DNA from: Pseudomonas sp. M47T1
GTDB lineage: Bacteria > Pseudomonadota > Gammaproteobacteria > Pseudomonadales > Pseudomonadaceae
Assembly: GCF_000263855.1 (NCBI RefSeq)
Contig: NZ_AJWX01000013.1
Span: forward strand, 62,001 to 126,000
Reading direction: 5' to 3'
Length of the DNA: 64,000 nucleotides
A program made the translations under genes and the position numbers. Shown here one piece after another: positions 25,461-34,796 of the stretch; the first letter of the stretch is position 1, and every line of letters starts with the position of its first letter. A model generated the notes under the pieces. That model ran no database searches. It saw nothing but the letters and a program-made list of their open reading frames with translations, and was not told the origin of the DNA.

Positions 25461-27827
25461 ATGAATGTGTCGCGCCTGCTCTGCTCGGTTGTACTGGTGG
25501 CCAATGCCACGATGGTGCACGCCGAAGCGTTCAAGATTTCCGATATTCGTGTCAACGGCCTGCAACGGGTGTCTGCCGGCAGTGTATTTGGTGCACTGCC
25601 GTTGAACGTCGGCGATGAAGCCGATGACCGCCGCCTGGTGGAGTCCACCCGGGCCTTGTTCAAGACCGGTTTTTTCCAGGACATCAACCTCAGCCGCGAC
25701 GGCACCGTACTGATCATCAATGTGGTGGAACGCCCGTCCATTTCGTCCATCGAGATCGAGGGCAACAAGGCCATCACCACCGAAGACCTGATGAAGGGCC
25801 TCAAGCAATCGGGCCTGGCCGAAGGCGAGATTTTCCAGCGCGCCACCCTCGAAGGCGTGCGCAACGAATTACAGCGTCAGTACGTGGCCCAGGGCCGTTA
25901 CTCGGCCACTGTGGACGCCGACGTGGTGCCACAGCCACGCAACCGTGTCAGCCTGAAGATCAAGATCGACGAAGGCAGTGTCGCCGCCATCAAGCACATC
26001 AACATAGTCGGCAACACGGTGTTCTCCGAAGAGGACCTGACCAGCCAGTTCGCCCTGAAGACCACCAACTGGCTGTCGTTTTTCAAGAATGACGACAAGT
26101 ACGCCCGGGAAAAGCTCTCCGGCGACCTGGAAAAGCTGCGCTCCTATTACCTGGACCGCGGCTACATCAACATGGACATCGCCTCCACACAGGTGTCCAT
26201 CAGCCCCGACAAGAAAAGCGTGTTCATTACCGTGAACATCAACGAAGGCCAGCGCTACACCGTGCGCGACGTGAAGCTGTCGGGCGAACTGAAAGCACCT
26301 GAAGACCAAGTGCGCGCGCTGTTGCTGGTGCAAAAAGGCCAGGTGTTCTCGCGCAAGCTGATGACCACCACCAGCGAGCTGATCACCCGCCGCCTGGGCA
26401 ACGAAGGCTACACCTTCGCCAACGTCAACGGCGTGCCGCAAACCCATGACGACGACCATACGGTGGATATCACCTTTGTGGTGGAACCGGGCAAGCGCGC
26501 CTACGTGGACCGCATCAACTTCGTGGGCAACACCAAGACCGATGACAAGGTGCTACGCCGGGAAATGCGCCAGATGGAGGGCGGTTGGGCTTCAACCTAC
26601 CTGATCGACCAGTCCAAGACACGCCTGGAACGCCTGGGCTTCTTCAAGACTGTCAACGTCGAGACCCCGGCCGTGCCCGGCAAGGACGACCAGGTGGACG
26701 TCAACTATTCGGTTGAAGAACAGGCCTCGGGCTCCATCACCGCCAGTGTCGGCTTTGCCCAGAGTGCCGGCCTGATCCTGGGCGGTTCAATCACCCAGAG
26801 CAACTTCCTGGGCACCGGCAACTACGCCAGCATCGGCCTGACCAAGTCCGAGTACCAGACCAAGTACAACTTCGGCTACACCAACCCCTACTTCACACCC
26901 GACGGCGTGAGCCTGGGCTACAACCTGTTCTACAACAAGACCGACTACAACGACTACTACTCCGACGGTGTGTCGTACTACTCGATCAACAGCTACGGCG
27001 CCGGCGTGACCTTCGGCTACCCGATCAGCGAAACCACGCGCATGACCTACGGGCTGACGCTGCAACACGACGACATTACCCCGGGCACCTACAGCGCCGA
27101 CGAAATCTACGACTTCATCGAGCGCAACGGCGAGAGCTTCACCAACCTCAAGGCCAGCATGGCCTGGTCGGAGTCCACGCTCAACCGCGGCGTGCTGGCC
27201 AACCGCGGCCACTCCCAGAGCCTGAGCTTCATGGCAACCGTACCGGGCAGTGACCTGACCTTCTACAAGGTCGACTACACCGGCCAGACGTTCCTGCCCA
27301 TGAGCAACACCACTTCGATTCGCCTGCACACCAAGCTGGGCTACGGCAACGGTTACGGCAACACCGACGGCCTGCCCTTCTACGAGAACTACACCGCCGG
27401 CGGCGAAGGCAGCGTGCGCGGCTTCAAGGACGGTACCCTGGGCCCGCGCAGCACCCCGGCGACCGGCGCCTACTCGTCCATGGGCCAGGAATACTATTCG
27501 GACCGCAGCACCGATTCCCTTGGCGGCAACATCCTGGTGACCGGCGGCGCCGAGTACCTGTTCCCGATGCCGTTCATCAAGGACCAGAAGTCGCTGCAGA
27601 CCTCGGTGTTCCTGGACTTCGGTACCGTGTACTCGGACAAGTGCTACCTGGCCACCACGCAGAACTGTGGCAACCTGAGCCTGGATGAGATGGCCGCGTC
27701 CATCGGCGTCGGCGCCACCTGGTACTCGCCCCTGGGCCCACTGACCTTCAGCCTCGCCGCACCAATCCGCAGCCCGAGCGGCTCGCAAGCGCAGGTGTTC
27801 CAGTTCTCCCTGGGCCAGACGTTCTAA
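25461..27827 (+). CDS. BamA-family outer-membrane assembly protein
   Basis: A 788-aa protein with a signal peptide (ending VHA|EA), five POTRA repeats (about 22-420) and a 16-strand barrel (about 430-788). The ISDIRVNGLQRV start, GGEGSVRGF in the barrel and the terminal FQFSLGQTF are BamA hallmarks. ATG 25461 starts the signal peptide; longer readings add a non-signal segment. The main bamA of pseudomonads normally sits between rseP and the skp/lpx genes; here the neighbours are a Cpx-like pair, so this is probably a second copy. It would insert beta-barrel proteins into the outer membrane, perhaps under envelope stress. Confidence 0.88.
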   Translation: MNVSRLLCSVVLVANATMVHAEAFKISDIRVNGLQRVSAGSVFGALPLNVGDEADDRRLVESTRALFKTGFFQDINLSRDGTVLIINVVERPSISSIEIEGNKAITTEDLMKGLKQSGLAEGEIFQRATLEGVRNELQRQYVAQGRYSATVDADVVPQPRNRVSLKIKIDEGSVAAIKHINIVGNTVFSEEDLTSQFALKTTNWLSFFKNDDKYAREKLSGDLEKLRSYYLDRGYINMDIASTQVSISPDKKSVFITVNINEGQRYTVRDVKLSGELKAPEDQVRALLLVQKGQVFSRKLMTTTSELITRRLGNEGYTFANVNGVPQTHDDDHTVDITFVVEPGKRAYVDRINFVGNTKTDDKVLRREMRQMEGGWASTYLIDQSKTRLERLGFFKTVNVETPAVPGKDDQVDVNYSVEEQASGSITASVGFAQSAGLILGGSITQSNFLGTGNYASIGLTKSEYQTKYNFGYTNPYFTPDGVSLGYNLFYNKTDYNDYYSDGVSYYSINSYGAGVTFGYPISETTRMTYGLTLQHDDITPGTYSADEIYDFIERNGESFTNLKASMAWSESTLNRGVLANRGHSQSLSFMATVPGSDLTFYKVDYTGQTFLPMSNTTSIRLHTKLGYGNGYGNTDGLPFYENYTAGGEGSVRGFKDGTLGPRSTPATGAYSSMGQEYYSDRSTDSLGGNILVTGGAEYLFPMPFIKDQKSLQTSVFLDFGTVYSDKCYLATTQNCGNLSLDEMAASIGVGATWYSPLGPLTFSLAAPIRSPSGSQAQVFQFSLGQTF

Positions 27828-27870
27828 ACGCTGCCACGTAACCCCATGAGGCCAGCGCAGAGCCTTGTGG

Positions 27871-28314
27871 CTACGGTTTGGCGTTCGCGGATAACCGGGC
27901 ACGCTCCAAGGCCTCGGCAAACAACCGGGCCTGCTCACTGTCGAACTGGCTCAGGAACAGCTCGTTGACTGCCCCCTCGTAAACGGCCCACATGCGCTTG
28001 CGCAGGGCCTTGCCCTTCTGCGTGATGCATACCGTGTAGCCGCGGCCGTCGCCTTCCACGCGCTGGCGCTGCACCAGGTCGTCGGCCGCCAGGCGGTCCA
28101 CCAGGCGCGTGAGGTTGTAGCGCTCGATCACCATCACGTCGGCCAGTTCATGCATGCGCCGCATGCCTTGCGGCCCGCTTTCAATCCCCCACAAGGCGTC
28201 GTACCAGGCATAGGCCGGCAACTGCTCGGCCGCCAGGCGCCGTTCTATCTCGCGGATCAGCGAGCGATGTGCGCGCACAAAATTGAACCAAAGATCGACT
28301 TGGCCCGTAGCCAT
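27871..28314 (-). CDS. MarR-family transcriptional regulator
   Basis: A 147-aa MarR-family winged-helix protein: helix-turn-helix in ELADVMVIERYNLTRLVDRL and the wing in EGDGRGYTVCITQKG. ATG 28314 has AGGAG seven nucleotides upstream. It is divergent from the AceE-like gene and the short gap contains two palindromic sites, so it probably represses that gene and itself and releases DNA on binding an unknown small molecule. Confidence 0.87.
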   Translation of the reverse strand: MATGQVDLWFNFVRAHRSLIREIERRLAAEQLPAYAWYDALWGIESGPQGMRRMHELADVMVIERYNLTRLVDRLAADDLVQRQRVEGDGRGYTVCITQKGKALRKRMWAVYEGAVNELFLSQFDSEQARLFAEALERARLSANAKP

Positions 28315-28340
28315 GGGTACTCCTGATGTGCACAAAAATG

Positions 28341-28395
28341 TAGTTGCAATTGTACTTCATCAGCAACTAGATTCGAGACCTAGTTGCACTTGCAA
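28341..28395. promoter_or_regulatory. Two MarR-type operator sites between marR and the E1 gene
   Basis: TTGCAATTGTAC (28344-28355) and TTGCACTTGCAA (28384-28395) are two versions of a TTGCA-N2-TGCAA dyad, each preceded by TAG. The second is perfect. TAGTTGC at 28341 also pairs with GCAACTA at 28363-28369. The spacing, 40 bp, places the two sites on the same face of the helix. Confidence 0.6.
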
Positions 28396-28414
28396 TCATA
28401 ATTCAGGAGGAATG

Positions 28415-31084
28415 ATGAACGAGCCAATTCAGTTTCCCGACTGCGATCCTCAGCAGACACGGGAATGGCTGGACTCCATGGAGTCGGTCATCGAGGTGGA
28501 AGGCCGCTCCCGTGCCCATTACCTGATCGACCAATTACTGGATTTCGACGTGGCCCTCCACGGCGACTTTCACGGCCGGATGTCCACCCCGTATGTCAAC
28601 ACCATCGCACCCGAGCGCGAACTGCCCTACCCCGGCGACCTGGGCATTGAAAAACGCATCAACGCGCTCATCCGTTGGAACGCCCTGACCATGGTGCTGC
28701 GCGCCGGCAATCACTCAGGCGTGGGCGGCCACATCGCCAGCTACGCATCCGCCGCAGTGCTGTATGACGTGGGCTTCGATCACTTTTTCCGCGGCCGCAC
28801 CGACACCTTTGCCGGCGACCTGGTGTACATCCAGGGTCACTCCTCACCCGGTATCTACGGCCGCGCCTTCCTTGAAGGGCGCTTGAGCCAGGCGCAGCTC
28901 GACAACTTCCGTCGCGAAACCGACCGTGACGGCATTTCCTCCTACCCACACCCGCGGTTGATGCCCGACTTCTGGCAGTTCCCCACGGTGTCCATGGGCC
29001 TGGGGCCGATCACGGCGGCCTACCAGGCGCGCTTCATGCGTTACCTGGAGAACCGCAGCCTCAAGGCTCACCAGGGGCGCAAGGTCTGGGCGTTCCTGGG
29101 TGACGGCGAGATGGACCAGCCCGAGTCCTTGGCGGCCATTTCCCTGGCCGGGCGCGAGAAGCTCGACAACTTGATTTTTGTGGTCAACTGCAACCTGCAA
29201 CGTCTGGACGGCCCGGTACGCGGCAACGCCAAGGTCATCCAGGAGTTCGAAAGCCTGTACCGCGCGGCCGGTTGGAACGTGATCAAGGTGATCTGGGGCA
29301 GCGGCTGGGACCGCCTGCTGGTCAAGGACAGCAGTGGTCTGCTGCGCCAGCGCATGATGGAGTGCGTGGACGGTGATTATCAGAACTACAAGTCGCAGAA
29401 CGGCGCCTACGTGCGCGAGCACTTCTTCGGCAAGTACCCGCAACTGCTGGCGCTGGTGGCCGACATGTCCGACGACGATATCTGGAAGCTTGCACGCGGC
29501 GGCCATGACCCGGTCAAGGTGTACAACGCCTACGCCGCTGCCGTGCGCCACCCCGGCGCGCCCACGGTGATCCTGGCCAAGACGGTCAAAGGCTTCGGCA
29601 TGGGAGAAGCCGGTGAAGGGCAGAACATCAACCACCAGCAGAAGAAGATGGGCAACGATGCCTTGAAGGCCTTTCGCGACCGCTTCAACCTGGACCTGTC
29701 GGATGAGCAGGTGGCCGAACTACCCTACCTCAAGCCCGGCGCCGACAGCGCCGAAGCTCGCTACCTGCAGGCCGCGCGCAAGCGGCTCGGCGGCCAGGTG
29801 CCAGTGCGTCATGGCCAAGCCGACGCCTTGAACATACCGCCGCTGTGTGCGTTGCAAGCCCAGCTCACGGGCACCGGTGAGCGCGAGATTTCCACCACCA
29901 TGGCCTTTGTCCGGATTCTCGGCACCCTGCTCAAGGACAAGGAAATCGGCCAGCGGGTGGTGCCCATCGTGCCGGACGAATCGCGTACCTTCGGCATGGA
30001 AAGCCTGTTCCGGCAGATCGGTATCCACTCCCACGTGGGCCAACTGTACACCCCGCAGGACGCCGGCCAACTGAGCTATTACAAGGAGAGCATGGACGGC
30101 CAGATCATGCAGGAGGGCCTGAACGAGTCCGGGGCCATGTCCTCGTGGATCGCCGCCAGCACGTCCTACGCCAACCATGGCGTCACCACCATCCCCTTTT
30201 ATATCTACTACTCGATGTTCGGCTTCCAGCGCATCGGCGACCTTGCCTGGGCGGCCGGCGACGCCCGCGCCCGGGGCTTTCTGCTGGGTGCCACGTCCGG
30301 GCGCACCACGCTGATGGGCGAAGGCTTGCAGCACGACGATGGCCACAGCCACGTGCTGGCGTCGACCATTCCCTGCTGCGTGTCGTATGACCCGACTTAC
30401 GCGTACGAGCTGGCGGTGATCATTCACCAAGGCATGCGCCGCATGGTCGTGAACAATGAGGACGTGTACTACTACATCACGCTGCTCAACGAGAACTATC
30501 GCCACCCGGACATGCCAGAGGGCGTGGCCGAGGGAATCCTGAAAGGGCTGTACAACCTCTCCTCCCACTCGGTGATCAACGGCACGCCCCACGTGCAGTT
30601 GATGGGGTGCGGTTCGATCCTGCGCGAGGTAATCGCCGCAGGCGAGATCCTGGCGCGAGACTATGGCGTGAGCAGTGACGTATGGAGCGCCACCAGCCTC
30701 ACGGAACTGCGCCGCGAGGGCCAGGTGGTGGAGCGCTGGAACCTGCTGAACCCGATGGCCGAGCCACGCCGGTCCCACGTGGAAACCTGCCTGCACGGCC
30801 GCAAAGGCCCGGTGGTGGTGGCGACGGATTACATGAAGATCTTTGCCGACCAGATCCGTCCGCTTGTGCACGGCCGACGGTTCGTGGCGCTGGGCACCGA
30901 CGGTTTCGGCCAGTCGGACACCCGCGAGGCGTTGCGTAGGCATTTCGAGGTGGATAGGCAGTTCGTCGTGCTGGCGGCGCTGAAGGCGCTGGCCGATGAC
31001 GGCGTGATCGAGCGTGGGGTGGTGGCCGGGGCGTTGTCGGCGCTGGGCATTGATGCAACCAAGACCGATCCAACCAGCGTGTAG
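28415..31084 (+). CDS. Homodimeric 2-oxoacid (pyruvate) dehydrogenase E1, AceE-type, unpartnered
   Basis: An 889-aa AceE-type homodimeric E1. The thiamine-diphosphate motif starts at GDGEMDQPES and ends near VVNCNLQRLDGPV; HSHVGQLYTPQDAGQL and the C-terminal region also match. AGGAGG at 28405-28410 favours ATG 28415, though ATG 28412 is adjacent. It decarboxylates a 2-oxoacid and passes the acyl group to a lipoyl E2, but no E2 or E3 gene is here and regulation is by an adjacent MarR protein, so it is probably not the housekeeping enzyme. MdeB, a 2-oxobutyrate dehydrogenase E1 of Pseudomonas putida, is a related possibility. Confidence 0.88.
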   Translation: MNEPIQFPDCDPQQTREWLDSMESVIEVEGRSRAHYLIDQLLDFDVALHGDFHGRMSTPYVNTIAPERELPYPGDLGIEKRINALIRWNALTMVLRAGNHSGVGGHIASYASAAVLYDVGFDHFFRGRTDTFAGDLVYIQGHSSPGIYGRAFLEGRLSQAQLDNFRRETDRDGISSYPHPRLMPDFWQFPTVSMGLGPITAAYQARFMRYLENRSLKAHQGRKVWAFLGDGEMDQPESLAAISLAGREKLDNLIFVVNCNLQRLDGPVRGNAKVIQEFESLYRAAGWNVIKVIWGSGWDRLLVKDSSGLLRQRMMECVDGDYQNYKSQNGAYVREHFFGKYPQLLALVADMSDDDIWKLARGGHDPVKVYNAYAAAVRHPGAPTVILAKTVKGFGMGEAGEGQNINHQQKKMGNDALKAFRDRFNLDLSDEQVAELPYLKPGADSAEARYLQAARKRLGGQVPVRHGQADALNIPPLCALQAQLTGTGEREISTTMAFVRILGTLLKDKEIGQRVVPIVPDESRTFGMESLFRQIGIHSHVGQLYTPQDAGQLSYYKESMDGQIMQEGLNESGAMSSWIAASTSYANHGVTTIPFYIYYSMFGFQRIGDLAWAAGDARARGFLLGATSGRTTLMGEGLQHDDGHSHVLASTIPCCVSYDPTYAYELAVIIHQGMRRMVVNNEDVYYYITLLNENYRHPDMPEGVAEGILKGLYNLSSHSVINGTPHVQLMGCGSILREVIAAGEILARDYGVSSDVWSATSLTELRREGQVVERWNLLNPMAEPRRSHVETCLHGRKGPVVVATDYMKIFADQIRPLVHGRRFVALGTDGFGQSDTREALRRHFEVDRQFVVLAALKALADDGVIERGVVAGALSALGIDATKTDPTSV

Positions 31085-31150
31085 GTCTACATCCCGGCAA
31101 TGGCGCAATCTTGTCGCCGCCGCCTGGCGGCAGCGGCTAAGGATCGAGGG

Positions 31151-33382
31151 TTAGAAATCCACCGAGGCGGAGAGCTTCATCACCCGCGGGTCACCCTGAG
31201 TCAGATAACCGCCCTGGGCGGAGGCCCAGTAGTCCTTGTTGAACACGTTCTCTACGGTGGCACGCAGCACTACGTCGCGCTGGTCGACCTTGAAGCCGTA
31301 GCGCGCGCCCATGTCGAAGCGGTTCCAGGTGGGCAGGCTGATGGTGTTGTCGGCGTCGGCGTACTGGCCACCGGTGCGCAGCATACGGCCATTCAACGAT
31401 ACGCCCTCCAGGCCTGGCACGTCCCAGTCCACGCCAGCGTTGAGCTGGAAGGTGGGCACGCCAATGGCACGGTTGCCGTCGTCGGTACCGTTCTGGGTGT
31501 CTTCGACACGGGTTTTCATCACGGTCACGCCGCCCAGGATGCGCAGGCCCGGGACCGGCTCGCCGAAGGCGTTGAATTCGACGCCTTTGTTGATTTGGGT
31601 GCCGTCGACCACGAAGGTGGCCGTCTTATTGACTGCGTCCGTTTCGGTATAGCCACCGGTAGGCTCTTCGATACGGTAAACACCCAGCGTTGCGCCGTAG
31701 GTACCCATGTCTACCTTCACGCCGGCTTCCACCTGCTTGGTTCGGGCTGGCGCAAAGGTTTCATTGGGGTTGGTATAGGTGTAGCCCGCCAGCGATGAGC
31801 CTGCGGTCTCACCTGCGGCCAGGCCTTCAATGCGGTTGGCGTAGAACGACACATGATCCCACGGCTTGATGACAATACCGAACACCGGGGTGGTAATCGA
31901 CTTGTCGTAGCCAGCGTCCTTGGCGCCGTCAGCGTAACTGTAGCCCTGAACCACTAATTGCTGGTGACGCAAGCCAGCGGTAAACAGCACCTTGTCATCC
32001 AGCAAGCCCAACGTATCCGAAGCCGCGAGGCTGCGGTTGAAGGTCTTGCCGATGATCCCCGGGTCGCTCATGTCGCCGCCCGGGTAGTTGTAATCAGGCT
32101 TGGCCGTGGATACTGGTTGATAAAGATTGGTTGAGGCACCCACCAGGTCGAAATCGTAGGCACTGCGCTGCTGCGCCCAGATGTCGGCCATGCCGAGGTT
32201 GAGACGGTGGCTGATGGAGCCCGTCTGGTACTTGCCGTTCAGGCCGGCGGAAAAGCTGGTGTTGTCCTCGTCGTGAGGAATTTTGGAGCCTGAAACCGTG
32301 GCATCACCCACGTTGTCAGTCAGCGTCACCGACGAATAACGACCGTTCTCCCGGGTGTGCTTGTAGCCACCCGCCGCGTAGGCCGTCCAGTTGTCGTTGA
32401 GGTCGTACTCGCCACGCAGCATGCCGTAGGTGTCTTCCAGCGTGGTGTTGGCCCATTTGGCGTTGGCGTTGGTGGTGGACGATGGCGCCTTCGGGGCCTT
32501 GGTGGCGCTGCCGAGGAACACCGAATTGCGGCCGCCGTCGATGTCTTCCTTCTGGTAGCCCAGGTCAGCGGACAAGCGCAGCCGGTCGCCGCGGTAATCC
32601 AGGCCTGCGGTGAACACCTGCTCGGCCTGGCTTTCGTGGTCGACGCCGGTGTTGCCGCTGCGCTGGGCAATGTTCACCCGCGCGCCGAACTGGTTGTCCT
32701 CGCCGAAGCGCTGGCCAATGTCCAGGTGCTCGCCGATGCGGCCATTGTTGGAAATATCCGTGGTCAGGCGACGCAAGGGCGTGTCGTCGGCGCGCTTGGG
32801 TTGCAGGTTCACCGAGCCACCCAGGCCGGTACCGGTGGGGGTGATGCCGTTGGTGAATGCGCTCGGGCCGCGGAACACCTCCACCCGCTCGATGCCGTCG
32901 GTGGATATGATCTGGCGCGGCAGCATGCCGTACAGGCCGTTGAAGGAGATGTCATCGGTGGCCAGGGGCAAGCCGCGAATCATGAAGACCTGGGCCTGAT
33001 TGCCGTAGCCCGAGGCCTGGCGCACCGACGAATCGTTGAGTAACACGTCGCCGATGCTCTCGGCCTGCTGATTCTCGATCAGTTGCGCGGTGTAGGCGGT
33101 GCTGGTGAACGGCGTGTCCATGATGTCCTGGTTACCCAGCACGCCCAGTTGCGCTCCTCTTGCCACCTGGCCACCGGCGTAGACGGCGGGCAGCGAAGGC
33201 GCGGCAGTCAACGACTGCGCAGAGATGTTGACGTCACTGAGCTGCAGGGCGCCGGCACCCTGCTGTTCGGTCGCATCCTGCGAAGTGGTTACAGTGGCCG
33301 CCTGCGCCGTCAGGGTCAACGAGCACAGCAGCGCGAGCATCGTGGGCCGAAACGGAACGCCTTGGCATACAGGTGAGAGCAT
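31151..33382 (-). CDS. TonB-dependent siderophore receptor
   Basis: A 743-aa outer-membrane receptor with a signal peptide (ending AQA|AT), an N-terminal plug (about 40-170, with VFMIRGLP and GIERVEVFRGPSA) and a 22-strand barrel ending in SVDF. The plug motif IMDTPFTSTAYTAQLIE is common in ferric-siderophore receptors. ATG 33382 begins the signal peptide; an upstream start is less likely. A Fur box lies about 80 bp upstream. No FecIR or siderophore synthesis genes are nearby, so it probably takes up a siderophore made by another organism. It is convergent with the E1 gene. Confidence 0.9.
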   Translation of the reverse strand: MLSPVCQGVPFRPTMLALLCSLTLTAQAATVTTSQDATEQQGAGALQLSDVNISAQSLTAAPSLPAVYAGGQVARGAQLGVLGNQDIMDTPFTSTAYTAQLIENQQAESIGDVLLNDSSVRQASGYGNQAQVFMIRGLPLATDDISFNGLYGMLPRQIISTDGIERVEVFRGPSAFTNGITPTGTGLGGSVNLQPKRADDTPLRRLTTDISNNGRIGEHLDIGQRFGEDNQFGARVNIAQRSGNTGVDHESQAEQVFTAGLDYRGDRLRLSADLGYQKEDIDGGRNSVFLGSATKAPKAPSSTTNANAKWANTTLEDTYGMLRGEYDLNDNWTAYAAGGYKHTRENGRYSSVTLTDNVGDATVSGSKIPHDEDNTSFSAGLNGKYQTGSISHRLNLGMADIWAQQRSAYDFDLVGASTNLYQPVSTAKPDYNYPGGDMSDPGIIGKTFNRSLAASDTLGLLDDKVLFTAGLRHQQLVVQGYSYADGAKDAGYDKSITTPVFGIVIKPWDHVSFYANRIEGLAAGETAGSSLAGYTYTNPNETFAPARTKQVEAGVKVDMGTYGATLGVYRIEEPTGGYTETDAVNKTATFVVDGTQINKGVEFNAFGEPVPGLRILGGVTVMKTRVEDTQNGTDDGNRAIGVPTFQLNAGVDWDVPGLEGVSLNGRMLRTGGQYADADNTISLPTWNRFDMGARYGFKVDQRDVVLRATVENVFNKDYWASAQGGYLTQGDPRVMKLSASVDF

Positions 33383-33461
33383 GTTCGATCCTGCGAGGGG
33401 ATAAGTGATAAGCGCGTACCAGGGGTGCCGGCACGCTCGCTGAAAGCACAATGCCTTCAAC

Positions 33462-33480
33462 GCTAATGATATTGCCTATC
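33462..33480. promoter_or_regulatory. Fur box of the TonB receptor
   Basis: The plus-strand 19-mer GCTAATGATATTGCCTATC matches the Fur consensus at 14 of 19 positions and lies upstream of the minus-strand receptor gene. AT-rich sequence around it fits a promoter. Iron repression is expected. Confidence 0.65.
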
Positions 33481-33563
33481 AATTACATATACATCCTATT
33501 TGCGGATGATATTTGGTCACAAATACGTTACATGGCTTCGCTGCCATAGTAAGGGGGTGCGAT

Positions 33564-34739
33564 TTATCCCACTATCGCTGCTGCACAGCGGGCGATGCGC
33601 CGGCACGCCTCTTCCAGGCGGTCGGCATCCTGCACCAAGCCCATGCGCACATGCCCTGCCGCGCTGGGGCCGAACGCTTCTCCTGCCAGCACCGACACGC
33701 CATGCTCATCCAGCAGCCGGTCGGCGAAGGCCTGGGCGCTGAGGCCGGTTTCGCGGATGTCGACCATCACGAACATGCCGCCCGCAGGCTTCACCGCCCT
33801 CACCCCTGGGCAGCCCTGAAGGGCTGCGCACACTCGGTCGCGGCGTTCGCGGTAGGCGGCTTTCATGGCCGCGAGTTGTGGCAGCGGCGCCTCGATGGCC
33901 ACCTGTGCAGCGTGCTGGATGAAGTCCGGCAGGCCGTAGAGCATGCACAGCGCCAGGTGGCTGAGGTGGCTGGCCAACGCTTGCGGCGCCACCACCCAGC
34001 CTACACGCCAGCCGGTCATGGCGTGGGACTTGGACAGGCTGTTGATGGTGGCCGTGCGCGCGGCCATACCGGGCAGGCTGGCGGGGCTGATGTGCTGGCC
34101 GTCGTAGAGCATGTCGCTGTAGACCTCGTCGCTGATCAGCCACAGGTCATGCTCAATGCACAGTTGCGCCACCGCCTGCCAGGTGGCCAACGACAGGCTG
34201 GCACCCGTGGGGTTATGGGGGCTGTTGAGCATCACCGCGCGAGTGTTCGGGCGAATGCGCGCGGCCAGGTCGGCCGGTTGCAGGGCAAACCCATGCTCAG
34301 GGCGCAACGGCACGGGCACCACGGTGGCACCGCAGGCGCCGAACACCGCTTCGTAGGTGACATACATCGGCTCGGCCACCAGCACCTCGTCACCGGCCTG
34401 CAGCAGGCACTGGGCCACGCTGAACACCGCGCACTGGGCGCCGGGCAGCACCACCACCTCGTCAGCCTCGACGTGGCGGCCGCTGCACTGGCCGTGATGG
34501 CGGGCAATGGACTGACGCAGCGCCAGGTTGCCGCGCACTTCAGAGTAATGGGTATGGCCGGCGCGCAGGCTCTGCACGGCGGCCTCGACGATGGGTGCGG
34601 GAGTATCGAAGTCGGGGTCGCCGACCGAGAGCAGGATCACATCCTGCCCCTGGTCGATCATGCCCAGGGCACGGTAATGAATGTTCCAGGCGTCGGCGCC
34701 GTCACCGGCGATACGTTGGGTAAGGGCGGAATAACGCAT
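33564..34739 (-). CDS. aruH: Arginine--pyruvate transaminase-type aminotransferase
   Basis: A 391-aa class I/II aminotransferase very close in sequence to Pseudomonas AruH: it starts MRYSALTQRIAGDG and contains HYRALGMIDQG, LLSVGDPDFDTP, the PLP lysine in SLSKSHAMTGWRVGW, and LSAQAFADRLLDEHGVSVL. AruH transfers the amino group of L-arginine to pyruvate to give 2-ketoarginine in the arginine transaminase pathway. Its usual partner aruI (2-ketoarginine decarboxylase) is not adjacent. It lies 57 bp downstream of a chemoreceptor gene on the same strand. Confidence 0.82.
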   Translation of the reverse strand: MRYSALTQRIAGDGADAWNIHYRALGMIDQGQDVILLSVGDPDFDTPAPIVEAAVQSLRAGHTHYSEVRGNLALRQSIARHHGQCSGRHVEADEVVVLPGAQCAVFSVAQCLLQAGDEVLVAEPMYVTYEAVFGACGATVVPVPLRPEHGFALQPADLAARIRPNTRAVMLNSPHNPTGASLSLATWQAVAQLCIEHDLWLISDEVYSDMLYDGQHISPASLPGMAARTATINSLSKSHAMTGWRVGWVVAPQALASHLSHLALCMLYGLPDFIQHAAQVAIEAPLPQLAAMKAAYRERRDRVCAALQGCPGVRAVKPAGGMFVMVDIRETGLSAQAFADRLLDEHGVSVLAGEAFGPSAAGHVRMGLVQDADRLEEACRRIARCAAAIVG

Positions 34740-34796
34740 GCACAGGTCCTTGATGCAAGCTGACGGCCCCTGACCCTATCACTGCCGCGCGTGCAG

